Assembly: GCA_001314865.1 (NCBI GenBank)
Contig: LJZR01000005.1
Coordinates: 160,162-224,161, forward strand
Origin: Phormidesmis priestleyi Ana
GTDB lineage: Bacteria > Cyanobacteriota > Cyanobacteriia > Phormidesmidales > Phormidesmidaceae
Length of the DNA stretch: 64,000 nucleotides
Direction: 5' to 3'
Shown here: one piece after another, positions 1-8,890 of the stretch
How the letters are laid out: the number at the start of each line of letters is the position of its first letter
Numbering within the stretch: position 1 is the first letter of the stretch
Notes under the pieces: model-generated
Database searches by the model: none
What the model was told of the DNA's origin: nothing
The model's input: only the letters and a program-made list of their open reading frames with translations
Position numbers and translations under genes: made by a program

Positions 1-327
1 GCTGCTTTAGGTCACCCTTGGTTTCTCTTGACCTACTGGATACTGCCGCTAGCGGTGGGTCAGCCGCTACTGCGATTTGTGCTGCTAGCCGAGCATACTG
101 GCTGTACCTACAACGACAATGCACTGGCAAACACGCGAACTACGCTGACCTTGTGGCCGCTACGGTTTTTGATGTGGAATATGCCCTATCATGCCGAGCA
201 TCATCTTTATCCGTCTGTTCCTTTTCATGCGCTGCCTCAGGCTCACACCCTGCTCAAAGAACATTTTGCCAAGGTAGATTCTGGCTATCTTCGGGTGAAT
301 CAAGAGATTATTCATGGCCTTTCCTAA
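1..327 (+). CDS. Fatty acid desaturase, C-terminal part (gene runs off the left edge)
   Basis: The reading frame is open from base 1 to a stop at 325-327, so only about the last 108 residues are present. A conserved histidine box (YHAEHH) in the context MPYHAEHHLYPSVPFHALP is diagnostic of membrane fatty acid desaturases and related hydroxylases, where the histidines bind the di-iron centre. The residues before it (WPLRFLMWN) look like the end of a membrane segment. The substrate and double-bond position cannot be told from the C-terminus. The stop lies inside the next gene: the two overlap by 14 bases, which suggests translational coupling. Confidence 0.85.
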   Translation, partial: AALGHPWFLLTYWILPLAVGQPLLRFVLLAEHTGCTYNDNALANTRTTLTLWPLRFLMWNMPYHAEHHLYPSVPFHALPQAHTLLKEHFAKVDSGYLRVNQEIIHGLS

Positions 328-1339
328 CTCTCCTCACTCTCCTAAGCGTTTTGTTTTAAAGTACTTTGAACTGCAAGGCGGCACCGTATTGCCCGAAGCG
401 GTGCTGGTGTATCAAACCTATGGCAAGCTCAATGCGGCGCGTGACAATGCTGTGCTTTATCCCACGTCCTATGGCGCACAGCATTGTGATGTTGACTGGC
501 TCGTGCGCCCAGGCGGCATTTTAGATCCAACCGATTGGTTTGTGATTATGCCTAATATGTTTGGCAATGGGCTCTCTACCTCACCTAGCAACTGCGAAGC
601 GGCTAAGGCAAAAGGGGTTTACTTTACGCATTTTGACAATGTGCGATCGCAGCATGCTTTGTTAAAAAGCTTGGGGATTGAGCAGCTGGCGCTTGTGTAT
701 GGCTGGTCGATGGGCGCGCAGCAGGCATACCACTGGGGAGCGCTGTATCCGGAGTGGGTTCAACGAATTGCCGCTGTTTGTGGTACGGCAAGAACCACTG
801 ACCATAACCGCATTTTTTTGTATAGCTTGCAAGCTGCTCTTAAAGGCGACCCTGCCTGGAATGGAGAGTGCTTTGAAGCTGTGCCCGATCGCGGGTTTCA
901 CACCTTTACTCAAATCTATGCGAGCTGGGCGGCTTCTCAAGCCTATTACCGGGCGAAACCCTATTTAGAATGGGGCTATACCTCCCTAGAAGATTACTTA
1001 CTGCGCAGCTGGGAAGCGGGCTATCGTAAGCGCGATCCACATAATTTATTAGCCATGATCGAGACTTGGCTGCATTGTGATGTGGGTAGTAATCCGGTTT
1101 ATAGAGGGTCGTACAACGATGCGATGAAAGCGATTACGGCAAAAACACTGGTAATGCCTGCGACCACAGATCTTTACTTCACGCCAGAAGACTGTGAGGC
1201 TGAGTCGAAGCTGATAGAGAATAGCCAGTATTTACCGATTCCTTCTATTTGGGGCCACCGGGCGGGCAATCCTTATCAAAATGCAGAGGATGAAATATTT
1301 ATTAAACAAGCTGTTAATAAGCTATTAGCCAGCTGCTAG
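314..1339 (+). CDS. Alpha/beta hydrolase of the homoserine O-acetyltransferase (MetX) family
   Basis: 341 residues with the MetX-type alpha/beta-hydrolase fold. The nucleophile elbow is GWSMGAQQ with Ser132; Asp286 in ATTDLYF and His315 in WGHRAGNP complete the triad. The N-terminal part (LVYQTYGKLNAARDNAVLYP) matches the MetX entry region. True MetX enzymes acetylate or succinylate homoserine, but many family members in non-methionine contexts have no known acyl acceptor. The start overlaps the end of the desaturase by 14 bases, so the two are probably co-transcribed, which argues for a role other than methionine synthesis. Family assignment is firm; substrate is not. Confidence 0.8.
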   Translation: MAFPNSPHSPKRFVLKYFELQGGTVLPEAVLVYQTYGKLNAARDNAVLYPTSYGAQHCDVDWLVRPGGILDPTDWFVIMPNMFGNGLSTSPSNCEAAKAKGVYFTHFDNVRSQHALLKSLGIEQLALVYGWSMGAQQAYHWGALYPEWVQRIAAVCGTARTTDHNRIFLYSLQAALKGDPAWNGECFEAVPDRGFHTFTQIYASWAASQAYYRAKPYLEWGYTSLEDYLLRSWEAGYRKRDPHNLLAMIETWLHCDVGSNPVYRGSYNDAMKAITAKTLVMPATTDLYFTPEDCEAESKLIENSQYLPIPSIWGHRAGNPYQNAEDEIFIKQAVNKLLASC

Positions 1340-1775
1340 CAAACGGTTAATTATCTTAGCCCAATCATCTCCAGCTTAATTATTCTGTTAAGACACAGCT
1401 TATTCCTTCTTAGAAGGCTCTTAGATTGGAAGGCTCTTAGATTGGAAGGCTCTTAGAAGAATTAGAAAGATTAGAAAACTTTCGTGCGCAATCCTCTTGT
1501 TGGCCTCAGAGGCGAGAAGACACTCGTAGCATTATCGAGAGGGCCTGTAACTAAATTAACAGTCACCTTGCGGCTTGTATGTTAACCTTCATGCCATCGA
1601 TAGCGTGTGAATGGTTAACTTTTAAGCGACGCTCAGTCGTCTAAGTTCAGTTGTCTAATCAGTCGTCTAATCAGTCGTCTAAGAGGTGTTTTTGTCGTTT
1701 AATTTTTGAGTTTCTCACGCTTCTACAACCGGCTAATAACCGGCGGTTGTAGACATTTTGTAATGGGTCCAAATA
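1340..1775. other. 436-bp spacer with two short tandem-repeat tracts
   Basis: No gene seen. A 16-bp unit (AAGGCTCTTAGATTGG) is repeated two and a half times at 1414-1457, and a 12-bp unit (CAGTCGTCTAAT and variants) four times at 1634-1683. A hairpin precedes the symporter gene (listed separately). Confidence 0.7.
1723..1752 (+). promoter_or_regulatory. Stem-loop upstream of the symporter gene
   Basis: CTACAACCG and CGGTTGTAG form a perfect 9-bp stem around a 12-base loop, ending 23 bases before the symporter start codon. It is not followed by a T-run, so it is more likely an operator or a leader structure than a terminator. Function is inferred only. Confidence 0.4.
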
Positions 1776-3404
1776 ATGAATCAAAAGCGTTTTTATCCAC
1801 AGAGGATAGGTGCCGTTACGCTCAGTAACGGGTATCAATGGCTGACTCGGCTGTCGGCCAAGTGGTTTCGCCAAGGGCCAGATGGTTGGGCTACTTTGCC
1901 GATGCTGCTGGTGCTAATGGCGATCGCGGCTCCTGCTGCGATCGCTCAAGAAGCTGCTGAACCCACATCTTTAGCTGACGGTATTTTTCAGCCAGTGGTA
2001 GATTTTTTAGCGGTTTTGCTGTTCTTTAAAATTGGCGGCGAAAATGGGTTTCCGTTTATTGTGCTGTGGCTGTTTGTCGCGGCCATTTTCTTTACGTTTC
2101 GCATGGGGTTTATTAACCTGCGGGGGCTAAAACATGCGATCGCCGTCGTGCAAGGAAAGTTTGACGATCCGCATGATGAAGGTGAGGTGTCTCACTTTCA
2201 GGCGTTGGCAACGGCAGTATCTGGGACGGTGGGCTTAGGAAATATTGCCGGGGTGGCGATCGCCATTCAGCTTGGCGGCCCAGGCGCGATGTTTTGGCTG
2301 ACTATTGCCGGGCTCTGTGGCATGGTCAGTAAGTTTGTGGAATGCACGCTCGCGGTCAAATATCGTCGTCAGCTACCGGATGGCACTATTTTGGGGGGCC
2401 CGATGTACTACCTCAACCAAGGGCTAGCTGCTCGCGGTATGCGGCCGCTGGGTCAGGCGCTGGCAGTGCTGTTTAGCATTTTGTGCTTGGGCGGTAGCTT
2501 GGGCGGCGCGAACATGTTCCAATCTAACCAGGCATATGCGGCTATTTCTGGCCTGATTCCAGGCTTGCCTGCGTGGCTATTTGGATTGGTACTAGCGGCG
2601 CTCTCTGCGTTTGTTATTATTGGTGGCATTAAGCGAATTGGCTCTGTTGCCGAAAAGCTCGTGCCTGCGATGGCAGTGCTTTATATTCTGGCTTGTTTGG
2701 TGGTGATTGTTGCCAATATTGGTCAGGTTCCGGCTGCGATTGGCACGATTATTGGCGAGGCTTTTGTGCCTAAAGCCGCCGTGGGTGGCCTTGTGGGCGT
2801 GATGGTACAAGGCATTAGACGAAGTTCTTTTTCGAATGAAGCCGGTGTCGGCTCGGCTGCGATCGCCCATTCGGCAGCGCGTACCGATGAGCCGGTTCGC
2901 GAGGGAATTGTTTCTCTTTTAGAACCGCTCATTGACACGGTGATCATCTGTAACTTAACGGCTATCACCATTGTGCTAACTGGCGTTTATTTAGATGATA
3001 CCGAAGGCCTCAGCGGTGTTGCCATGACCGCTAATGCCTTTGGCTCTGTGGTGGGCTGGTTTCCGATTGTGCTGAGTGTCGCAGTATGCCTGTTTGCCTT
3101 TTCAACCATTATTTCTTGGAGCTACTACGGCATTCAGGCCTGGACCTATCTCTTTGGCGAGCGCAGCACTCTGCTGTTTAAGTTCATCTATGTGGTCTGT
3201 ACTTTTTTAGGCTGTTTAACCAGTCTTTCTCTCATTATCGACTTCAGCGATTTGCTGCTGCTGGGGATGGCATTTCCTAACCTGCTGGGCTGCTACATTC
3301 TCTCGAATGAGGTTGCAGGTGATTTGAAGGATTATTGGGGAAGGCTCACCTCGGGGCAAATGGTCATGGTGGGTCAGGTGCCGGTTTCTAGCGATGTTAT
3401 GTAG
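1776..3404 (+). CDS. Sodium:alanine (amino acid carrier) symporter, AGCS family
   Basis: 542 residues with about ten membrane segments. The AGCS signature is clear around residues 145-180: SGTVGLGNIAGVAIAIQLGG followed by PGAMFW, and later SNEAGVGSAAIAHSAA, the second conserved Gly/Ala-rich loop. Known members import alanine or glycine with Na+. An N-terminal extension of about 50 residues includes a hydrophobic Ala-rich stretch ending AAPAAIAQ, which may be a signal segment; the ATG at 1776 could be upstream of the true start. The gene stands alone behind a hairpin and faces the stress-protein gene convergently. Confidence 0.88.
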   Translation: MNQKRFYPQRIGAVTLSNGYQWLTRLSAKWFRQGPDGWATLPMLLVLMAIAAPAAIAQEAAEPTSLADGIFQPVVDFLAVLLFFKIGGENGFPFIVLWLFVAAIFFTFRMGFINLRGLKHAIAVVQGKFDDPHDEGEVSHFQALATAVSGTVGLGNIAGVAIAIQLGGPGAMFWLTIAGLCGMVSKFVECTLAVKYRRQLPDGTILGGPMYYLNQGLAARGMRPLGQALAVLFSILCLGGSLGGANMFQSNQAYAAISGLIPGLPAWLFGLVLAALSAFVIIGGIKRIGSVAEKLVPAMAVLYILACLVVIVANIGQVPAAIGTIIGEAFVPKAAVGGLVGVMVQGIRRSSFSNEAGVGSAAIAHSAARTDEPVREGIVSLLEPLIDTVIICNLTAITIVLTGVYLDDTEGLSGVAMTANAFGSVVGWFPIVLSVAVCLFAFSTIISWSYYGIQAWTYLFGERSTLLFKFIYVVCTFLGCLTSLSLIIDFSDLLLLGMAFPNLLGCYILSNEVAGDLKDYWGRLTSGQMVMVGQVPVSSDVM

Positions 3405-3802
3405 TTAAGAGCGCTTAAAAGAGAATGCTTAAGAGAGAATGCGCTTGAACGATCTCTCTTGGCTGCTTGTCGAGCGGCTTGTTATCTGGCTGAGGGTGTG
3501 ATTTTTCTCTGTTGCGCAAGCCAGATTTGACGCGCTCGGGGCGATCGCACAGTATACTCACCGTAGAACTGGCTGAATCTTAAAAACCATTGTAGGCCTC
3601 GCACCACAGCGGGCTTGCGGTGGTTTTTGGGTTGCGAAAGAGTCGGGATAATAGATGCTTTGAAAATCATTGGGAGTCCTTATGAATAAGAAGATACTCC
3701 CAATGTAGTGAGGACAATTGAAAACGACAAAAGGCAGCGTCGATAAGGCCTATGCAAAAGAACGATAGGCCATTGATCGGCTATTGTTATCGCTGATTAT
3801 CG
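3405..3802. other. 398-bp convergent spacer
   Basis: Lies between the 3' ends of the symporter and the stress-protein gene. Apart from one HIP1 octamer near 3540 and the strong hairpin at 3669-3704 I see no feature; the short minus-strand open frame here has no recognisable protein character. Confidence 0.6.
3669..3704. terminator. Bidirectional hairpin between convergent genes
   Basis: ATTGGGAGT at 3669-3677 pairs perfectly with ACTCCCAAT at 3696-3704, and the intervening CTTAT/ATAAG forms a second, inner stem. It sits between two convergent genes, the expected place for a shared terminator. It lacks a long T-run, so the termination role is inferred. Confidence 0.5.
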
Positions 3803-4240
3803 CTATTGTTGCGATTGCTTGAGCACCAGTACCGGACAGTGCGCAAAGCGAACGACTCTTTCGGCAATAGAGCCCATAAAGAACCGAGATATGCCAGTTC
3901 GCCCGCGTGAAGGCATGACGATGAGATCTATTTTTTGCTGTTCGGCATAGTCGATAATTTCAGCGGTTGGATCGCCTGTTTTAATCGCAAAGTTGAGCCC
4001 TGCATACTCACTGGCCGGAAATTTTTCATCGAACAGCGCTTGAATGGTAGTGGTGCGTTTTTCATCATCTACCGACTCCCAAATCACGCCTGGTTCTGTC
4101 GCTTCTAGGGGTTTTAAAACATGTACGACATAAACGTTTGAGAGTTGTTCGGCAAAGGCAATGGTGTCCTTAAGTGCCTGTAAGGATTTGTCGGAAAAAT
4201 CTGTAGGGACAAGGATACGGTCTTTTGAAAATAAAACCAT
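3803..4240 (-). CDS. Universal stress protein (UspA family)
   Basis: 145 residues, the standard length for a single Usp domain. It opens with RILVPTDFSDKSLQAL, the usual first beta strand and loop, and ends with GRTGISRFFMGSIAERVV followed by CPVLVLK. The ATP-binding motif G-2X-G-9X-G(S) is present except that its first Gly is Pro (MPSRG), so nucleotide binding is plausible but not certain. Usp proteins act in the cytoplasm under stress or starvation. The gene is monocistronic by position. Confidence 0.88.
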   Translation of the reverse strand: MVLFSKDRILVPTDFSDKSLQALKDTIAFAEQLSNVYVVHVLKPLEATEPGVIWESVDDEKRTTTIQALFDEKFPASEYAGLNFAIKTGDPTAEIIDYAEQQKIDLIVMPSRGRTGISRFFMGSIAERVVRFAHCPVLVLKQSQQ

Positions 4241-4415
4241 GAGAGCAAACCGTTAGCTATATACGACTATCGATGCGTGCAATCGAACGGTGAATTGAAC
4301 GGTTGATCAGGCGTTCAGCGCAGCCAATGTCGTTAAAACTGGTTGCGATTATAAGGGGTGTTTGGTAAATACTACCAGAGCCCTGCGAATTCAGTCGTAG
4401 AAACGAATACAACCG

Positions 4416-4471
4416 TAATGATCGGCGTAATGATCGGCGTGATAATTGGCGTGATGATTAGCGTCGTGATG
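4416..4471. repeat. Short tandem repeat downstream of the aldehyde dehydrogenase
   Basis: About four and a half copies of a degenerate 12-bp unit (ATGATCGGCGTA). It ends just before the stop codon of the minus-strand dehydrogenase gene. It opens a hydrophobic plus-strand frame, but that is a by-product of the repeat. Confidence 0.7.
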
Positions 4472-4475
4472 GGTG

Positions 4476-5873
4476 CTATTTTCTCAAATGCCAGCTGCGC
4501 GGCTGCAAGAAGGTGCGGATACCTATTTCGGAGAGGGTTGAGCCGATGCCTGAGTGTCCTCGGCCTGTCCAAGGAAGGCGAGGGCTGACGCGATCGCAAC
4601 AGTTCCAATAAGCGCTGCCACTGTTAACTTGCTCCAAAATCCGTACAGCATGATCGCGATCTTGGCTGTAAACGGCTGCGGTCAGCCCATAATCTGTATC
4701 GTTCATCAGGGCGATCGCACTTTCATCATCACTCACGCGCTGCACGCCGATGACCGGGCCAAAGCTCTCTTCGCGCATGATTGCCATGTCGTGAGTGACT
4801 TGGGTGAGGACTGTTGGCGCAAAGTAAAAACCCTGTTGGTCGAGGGGAGTGCCACCGCAGTGAATGGTTGCGCCTTTGATAAACGCATCGGCAACCTGCT
4901 GAGATAAAACGGCCATTTGGGGCTTGCGGCTCAGGGGGCCAAGGTCAGTATCAGGGCGAGTTGGATCGCCTAGCTTAAAGGCTTGGACGGCCAGTAAAAA
5001 AGCGTCTAAAAATGGTTCGTATACATCGGTATGAACATAAATTCTCTCTATGGCGCAGCAGCTCTGGCCGTTGTTGTAAAATGCGCCATCGGCAAGTCCG
5101 GCGGCGGCTGTAGCAATGTCAGCATCGCTGCAAACATAGGCTGGGTCTTTGCCACCTAGCTCTAGCTGCATTTTGATGAGCTTGGGCGCGGCTGCGATCG
5201 CAATCTTTTTCCCCGTCGCATAAGATCCGGTAAAAAACACGCCATCAATGTTCTGCGCTAGCAGGGCTGAACCCGTCTGGGCTGCGCCCACCACCGGAAT
5301 AAATACATCTTGCGGAATGCCTGCTTCATGCATGAGTTGGGCGATCGCCAAACCCGTCATAGTGGCAATTTCTGAAGGCTTATATAGCACTGTATTGCCG
5401 GTGAGCAGCGCCGGGACAAATACATTTGCCCCCACAAAGTAGGGATAGTTCCAGGCCGAAATATTAGCAATCACACCCAGCGGATCATAGGCAATGATTT
5501 CTTCGAGGGCGGCGTTTTGAGAGGTTGCATCTGCGGGCTCGGTGTACACCAAGTCAGGGGCAATCAGCCGAGCTGCATTTTGGGTGAAAAAATCAATCCG
5601 CTGAGGAATGGCTAAAATCTCGTTTTTAGCCTGCGTGATGGGTTTGCCGGTTTCTGTTGTAAGCGTCGCCGCCAGCCTATCAACCTGTTGAACCAGGAGG
5701 TCTTTAAATCGTGCTAACAGGTCGATTCTTGCACTCAGGGGCCGCGCTGCCCATGCAGGCTGCGCTTTTCTGGCTTGAGAGGCTTTTGTCGCAACGGCCA
5801 CACTATCGTCTATCTTAATCTCTTGAATAAATTCTCCAGTGGCAGGATTAATTACAAACAGAAAGTCGGACAT
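4476..5873 (-). CDS. NAD(P)-dependent aldehyde dehydrogenase
   Basis: 465 residues, a full-length ALDH-superfamily enzyme. It shows the cofactor-binding SAWNYPYFVGANVF region near residue 140, KPSE at 165-168, the FTGSYATGKKI loop, the general-base Glu238 in LELGGKDP and the catalytic Cys272 in GQSCCAIER. The family oxidises aldehydes to acids. It is the third gene of a minus-strand unit behind a GlnT-type ligase and an iron alcohol dehydrogenase, with only 74 bases to the latter, so it likely oxidises the aldehyde that the alcohol dehydrogenase makes. The substrate is not known; a gamma-glutamyl aldehyde or malonate semialdehyde are the two candidates suggested by context. Confidence 0.85.
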   Translation of the reverse strand: MSDFLFVINPATGEFIQEIKIDDSVAVATKASQARKAQPAWAARPLSARIDLLARFKDLLVQQVDRLAATLTTETGKPITQAKNEILAIPQRIDFFTQNAARLIAPDLVYTEPADATSQNAALEEIIAYDPLGVIANISAWNYPYFVGANVFVPALLTGNTVLYKPSEIATMTGLAIAQLMHEAGIPQDVFIPVVGAAQTGSALLAQNIDGVFFTGSYATGKKIAIAAAPKLIKMQLELGGKDPAYVCSDADIATAAAGLADGAFYNNGQSCCAIERIYVHTDVYEPFLDAFLLAVQAFKLGDPTRPDTDLGPLSRKPQMAVLSQQVADAFIKGATIHCGGTPLDQQGFYFAPTVLTQVTHDMAIMREESFGPVIGVQRVSDDESAIALMNDTDYGLTAAVYSQDRDHAVRILEQVNSGSAYWNCCDRVSPRLPWTGRGHSGIGSTLSEIGIRTFLQPRSWHLRK

Positions 5874-5947
5874 GGGTTCTCCAGCGGATTTTCATCAAGG
5901 CACCCTTAGTAAAGTATTAAAGCTTTATCAATATTCCAGCCATCTTC

Positions 5948-7183
5948 TTAGGCCGCCACTAGCGCATCCTGGTAAATGGCATAGAAGTCTTTTTCAGTGA
6001 CTGGTTTAGGATTAAAGGGATGGCAGGCATCTTGAATGGCCACGGTCACCAGCTGCTCAATCGTTGTGGCAGAGAAGACCCCGAGTTCATTGAGTGAGTG
6101 GGGCATCCCAATTGCCGCAGAGAGTTCTACAATCCAGTCAATGAGTGCTGCGCCATTGCTCGCTGAAGGGTTAACCACGCGGGCCATTCGCAAAAACTTT
6201 TCAGGGGCAGCATCTAGGTTGAATCGCATGGCCGCCGGTAGCATAACGCCGTTGGCGAGGCCGTGGTGAGTATCGCAGATAGTGGAAAGGGCGTGGGCGC
6301 AGGAATGGGTGACGCCTAAGCCTTTTTGAAAGGCGATCGCCCCCATCATAGAAGCGTTTAACATGCCCGATCGCGCGCTGATATGGGCTGCTTCATCAAC
6401 TGCTTCATCAACCGCTTCATCAAGGGAGTCTTGGGCCGCTTCGTTAAGGGAGTTTTTGGCCGCTATTTGTTGGGCAAAGTTGACGCTGTTTTGGAGGTGC
6501 TGCGATACCAGATAAATGCCTTCTAGGGCAATGCCATCGCAGAGCGGATTGTCGCCTTTGGCCAAAAAAGCTTCTATGAGATGCGTGAGTGCGTCCATCC
6601 CCGTTGCCGCTGTGATTTTTGCCGGTAGGCCCAGTAACAAGGTGGGGTCGGCAAGGACGACTCGAGGCAGTAGCTGCGGGTCGAAGATGATCTTTTTGGC
6701 GTGGGTTTTGTCGTCTGAAATAACTGCGCTACGGCCAACTTCGCTGCCCGTGCCAGCAGTGGTTGGGATAGCCACAATCGGTGCAATCGGCTGATCGATG
6801 GGGCGAGTGGCGGCTTCGTCTTCGTAGTCGAACAGATGGCCGGGGTGATGGGCCATGAGGGCGATCGCTTTGGCTACATCCATGGGCGCACCCCCTCCCA
6901 CGGCAACTATACCGTCCGCCTTATGGGCGGTGTATGCGGCGACACCCTGGTTCACCTGGGAAACGACAGGATTTCCCCATAAGTCGCTAAAAGTCTCGGA
7001 TTCAAAAGTCTCTAAATCACCTTCAATGTCGGCAAACCAGGGCAGCTGAGCCACGTCTCTATCGGTGACTATCAGCGGACGCTGAATCCCTAAATTGTTG
7101 AGTGTTTTGGTGAGTTCTAGGCGAGCGCCGGGGCCAAATCTAATTTTAGTTGGAAAGTTGTAGGTGGTCAGTGCAGTTACCAT
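5948..7183 (-). CDS. Iron-containing alcohol dehydrogenase
   Basis: 411 residues of the group III (iron) alcohol dehydrogenase family. GGGAPMDVAKAIAL binds NAD(P). The metal ligands are visible as Asp and His in MDALTHLIEA, His in THSCAHALS and His in HHGLANG. An insertion near residues 243-270 contains the repeat DEAVDEAVDEAA, caused at DNA level by a tandem 12-bp unit around 6390-6435 and absent from typical relatives. It lies 42 bases downstream of the ligase gene and 74 bases upstream of the aldehyde dehydrogenase, forming one unit. Likely role: oxidation of an alcohol formed in amine or pyrimidine breakdown (for example 3-hydroxypropionate or a gamma-glutamyl amino alcohol); this is inference. 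Confidence 0.85.
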   Translation of the reverse strand: MVTALTTYNFPTKIRFGPGARLELTKTLNNLGIQRPLIVTDRDVAQLPWFADIEGDLETFESETFSDLWGNPVVSQVNQGVAAYTAHKADGIVAVGGGAPMDVAKAIALMAHHPGHLFDYEDEAATRPIDQPIAPIVAIPTTAGTGSEVGRSAVISDDKTHAKKIIFDPQLLPRVVLADPTLLLGLPAKITAATGMDALTHLIEAFLAKGDNPLCDGIALEGIYLVSQHLQNSVNFAQQIAAKNSLNEAAQDSLDEAVDEAVDEAAHISARSGMLNASMMGAIAFQKGLGVTHSCAHALSTICDTHHGLANGVMLPAAMRFNLDAAPEKFLRMARVVNPSASNGAALIDWIVELSAAIGMPHSLNELGVFSATTIEQLVTVAIQDACHPFNPKPVTEKDFYAIYQDALVAA

Positions 7184-7225
7184 CGCGTTAATGACTGCCT
7201 TAATAGTGCCTGCAATAATGCCTGC

Positions 7226-8620
7226 CTAAATATTGATATATTCATCGATTTCCCAGTCAGTTACGCGCGAACAAAAGTCGCTCCATTCTTTGTGTTTGAA
7301 CTCAAAGAAGGTTTTAGCACCTAGCTCACCAAATGTTTCCATCAGCAAACTGTTTTGATCAAGGGCAGTGAGGGCTTCAAATAAGCTGGTCGGCAGGGTT
7401 TCAAGGTTGGGGAATTCTGCACCGCGAGCGAACAGGTTTTCGTCAATGCGATCGCCTGGCGAAGTTTCTTTTTCTATGCCCTCTAATCCGGCTGCTAATA
7501 GACCTGCTAGCGCTAAATATAAGTTTGCAGACCCGTCTATTAAGCGACATTCAAACCGACCGGCTTCCGGAATTCGCAGCATGTGAGATCGGTTGTTGCC
7601 GCCGTAGGAAATATATCGGGGTGTCCAGGTGCTGCCAGAGGTGGTTGCGCTAGCCCCGAGCCGTCGGTAGGAGTTGATAGTGGGGGCAAATAGCGCCGTT
7701 AACCCCTTGGCATGGTTAAGGACGCCGCCCAAAAAGTGATAGCCAACTGGAGAGAGACCGCCTGCGTCTGCATCTTGTGCAAAGCTGTTGATGGATTGTT
7801 GAGTTTCAGTTTCTTGCCAAAGGCTGCTATGAACATGGCCGCCGCTGCCGGTGATGCCGCTAAAGGGCTTGGGCATAAAGGTCGCGGTGAGTCCTTGCTT
7901 TTCGGCTAGGGTTTTGACCATGTATTTAAAAAATACATGGCGATCGCAGGTTGTTTTGGCATCGGCATAGGTCCAGTTCAGCTCAAACTGTCCGTTGGCG
8001 TCTTCATGGTCGCACTGATAGGGCTCCCAGCCCAAATCTTCCATGTAGCCAACAATTGTAGAGATTAAATCGAACTGGCGCATCAGGTTGATCTGGTCGT
8101 AGCAGGGACGCTGAGCGGTGTCTCTTTCGTCGGCGATCGCATACCCTGACTCTGTTTTTTTGAGCAAAAAGAACTCGGCTTCTACCCCAGCTTTGTAGGT
8201 ATAGCCCATGGCCTCACAGCGATCTAGCACTCTGCCCAAAATCATTCGTGGGGCAGCGGGAAAGGGTTTTCCTTCAAAGTACACATCGCTGGCAACCCAG
8301 CCAACAGTGGGCTCCCAGGGCAGCTGAATGAGAGATGAGGGATCGGGAATGGCCGCAATTTCAGCTGCGTCGGGGCCGAGCCCAAGGTTAGAGGCAAAAG
8401 AGCTGAAAAAAGCGCCGTCTTTTTCTACCGAGGCAATCTTGGCTGCGGGTACGAGTTTGGCCCTGGTGCCCCCGAGCAAATCAGTGTAGGACACTAAAAA
8501 GAATTTTATACCCAGTAATTTGGCCTGCTCCACTAGGCTTATGGCTGGATTCGCTACCGGCGCTGCGACCTGTGCTTGGCCGTCTGTTTGGCCGTCTGTT
8601 TTACTAATCGTTCCTACCAT
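7226..8620 (-). CDS. Glutamine synthetase-like ligase (GlnT / 'type III' small form)
   Basis: 464 residues with the whole glutamine-synthetase fold: an N-terminal beta-grasp region with SYTDLLGGTRAKLVPA, then metal ligands in GVEAEFFLL, the HEDANGQFELNW segment, KPFSGITGSGGHVHSSL and NRSHMLRIP followed by RFECRLIDGSANLYLALA. The pattern resembles the GlnT-type enzymes of rhizobia, which, like PuuA, IpuC and gamma-glutamylmethylamide synthetase, can ligate glutamate to amines other than ammonia. The first 25 residues contain a small repeat (TDGQTDGQ) and are probably disordered. First gene of the minus-strand unit with two dehydrogenases; an NtcA-type site lies 120 bases upstream. Amine specificity is unproven. 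Confidence 0.85.
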   Translation of the reverse strand: MVGTISKTDGQTDGQAQVAAPVANPAISLVEQAKLLGIKFFLVSYTDLLGGTRAKLVPAAKIASVEKDGAFFSSFASNLGLGPDAAEIAAIPDPSSLIQLPWEPTVGWVASDVYFEGKPFPAAPRMILGRVLDRCEAMGYTYKAGVEAEFFLLKKTESGYAIADERDTAQRPCYDQINLMRQFDLISTIVGYMEDLGWEPYQCDHEDANGQFELNWTYADAKTTCDRHVFFKYMVKTLAEKQGLTATFMPKPFSGITGSGGHVHSSLWQETETQQSINSFAQDADAGGLSPVGYHFLGGVLNHAKGLTALFAPTINSYRRLGASATTSGSTWTPRYISYGGNNRSHMLRIPEAGRFECRLIDGSANLYLALAGLLAAGLEGIEKETSPGDRIDENLFARGAEFPNLETLPTSLFEALTALDQNSLLMETFGELGAKTFFEFKHKEWSDFCSRVTDWEIDEYINI

Positions 8621-8739
8621 AGCGATATCTTAGTGCTCACAGTTATGGTGTTTACTAGCTATTTACTGGATGAACTTAAATAATTCAAATAATTTCTGTG
8701 CCTTTGTCTTCAGTAAATCAGCACAGCCAAACCTCTTTT

Positions 8740-8753
8740 GTAGTATCTGCTAC
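8740..8753 (-). promoter_or_regulatory. NtcA box ahead of the minus-strand ligase operon
   Basis: GTAGTATCTGCTAC is an exact GTA-N8-TAC match. Read on the minus strand it is followed, after 22 bases, by TTTACT, a 4/6 match to the -10 consensus, which is the usual spacing of NtcA-activated promoters. No comparable -10 follows on the plus strand, so the minus operon is the likelier target. NtcA is the cyanobacterial nitrogen-status activator. Confidence 0.65.
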
Positions 8754-8890
8754 TAAACCTCTTTTCGTCTCTTGATTCTTTTCGTCTCTTTTGTTTAAGA
8801 GGATTTCAACAACTTTATACAAATTTTCAATATAAATTTTCACGAATGTCTGCATCCATTCTTAATAAATGCGAGACGAACTAATACGAA

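Noticed and set aside
314..1339. Assignment as a genuine methionine-pathway MetX
   Set aside because: It is coupled to a fatty-acid desaturase gene and no methionine genes are nearby; the family name is kept without the function.
4358..4588. Plus-strand frame with a hydrophobic MIGVMIGVIIGV stretch that looks like a small membrane protein
   Set aside because: The stretch is produced by a 12-bp tandem repeat, the frame runs into the aldehyde dehydrogenase gene and has no ribosome site.
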